A stretch of 32,861 bases of DNA, taken from contig CALFCS010000189.1 in the NCBI GenBank assembly GCA_937950565.1, positions 1 through 32,861 of the forward strand, read 5' to 3'. The stretch is from an uncultured Lachnospiraceae bacterium (GTDB taxonomy: Bacteria > Bacillota > Clostridia > Lachnospirales > Lachnospiraceae). The notes below the pieces were generated by a model, which did not search any database, was not told the origin of the DNA, and worked only from the letters and a program-made list of their open reading frames with translations. Below, piece by piece: positions 32,761-32,861 of this stretch; within the stretch, counting starts at the first letter, position 1; each line of letters opens with the position of its first letter. Position numbers and translations under genes: made by a program.

Positions 32761-32861
32761 GTAGTTTTTTTAATGGAAGAAAGAATGACACAAGAATGTA
32801 GTAAAAGTTACAATTCACACCCCAGCCAGATAAGTAAAAAATAAGCAAGCCCGCCTCCGGT

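Noticed and set aside
32761..32861. Short frame MEERMTQECSK... after the TA terminator
   Set aside because: Only 23 codons, no clear ribosome binding site; nothing assignable in this tail.

Overview
The window looks like a low-to-moderate GC Firmicutes chromosome close to the replication origin, most likely Lachnospiraceae. This rests on the conserved run mnmE-mnmG-rsmG-parA-parB-DUF4446-serS-DUF3881, two consensus parS sites, strong Shine-Dalgarno sequences and sortase motifs of the SPKTG type. The genus assignment is inference; no 16S or other marker is present.

Layout. (1) 1-7521, minus strand: a 2331-residue RHS/YD-repeat protein with a basic, AT-rich C-terminal tail typical of a polymorphic toxin. 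It has its own promoter, a perfect hairpin after its stop, and the first 18 codons of another minus-strand gene with a good ribosome binding site at the left edge (candidate immunity gene). (2) 7785-16884, plus strand: the conserved housekeeping block. Between rsmG and parA lie two parS sites, one forming the centre of a 42-bp perfect palindrome that also reads as the rsmG terminator, then about 450 bp of tandem and inverted repeats. (3) 16963-19482: tRNA-Arg(CCT) followed by three copies (254, 254 and 44 bp) of a repeat that starts in the last 10 bases of the tRNA. They bound two compartments. The first holds a small hypothetical protein and a P-loop ATPase with a Toprim-like C-terminal half. 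The second holds the fused ends of a deleted AbiEi-type antitoxin gene. This resembles stepwise accretion of small integrative units at a tRNA, with no integrase in view. (4) 19582-31910: two sortase-anchored surface proteins with signal peptides on either side of a MalT/LuxR-type ATP-binding regulator; the larger has two starch-binding-like modules. (5) 32103-32700: a RelB/DinJ-RelE/ParE toxin-antitoxin pair. The last codons of its toxin are duplicated upstream of the 6.1-kb surface gene, so that gene is bracketed by 32-bp direct repeats.

How it fits together: the left-centre is the origin-proximal core genome (tRNA modification, 16S methylation, chromosome partition, serine charging). The accessory DNA sits at two junctions, upstream of mnmE and downstream of tRNA-Arg. 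Its content is competitive (RHS toxin), possibly defensive (ATPase/Toprim-like pair, AbiE relic, RelE/ParE) and surface/adhesive, with the MalT-like protein a plausible local regulator. The last ~100 bp (32761-32861) hold nothing I can assign.
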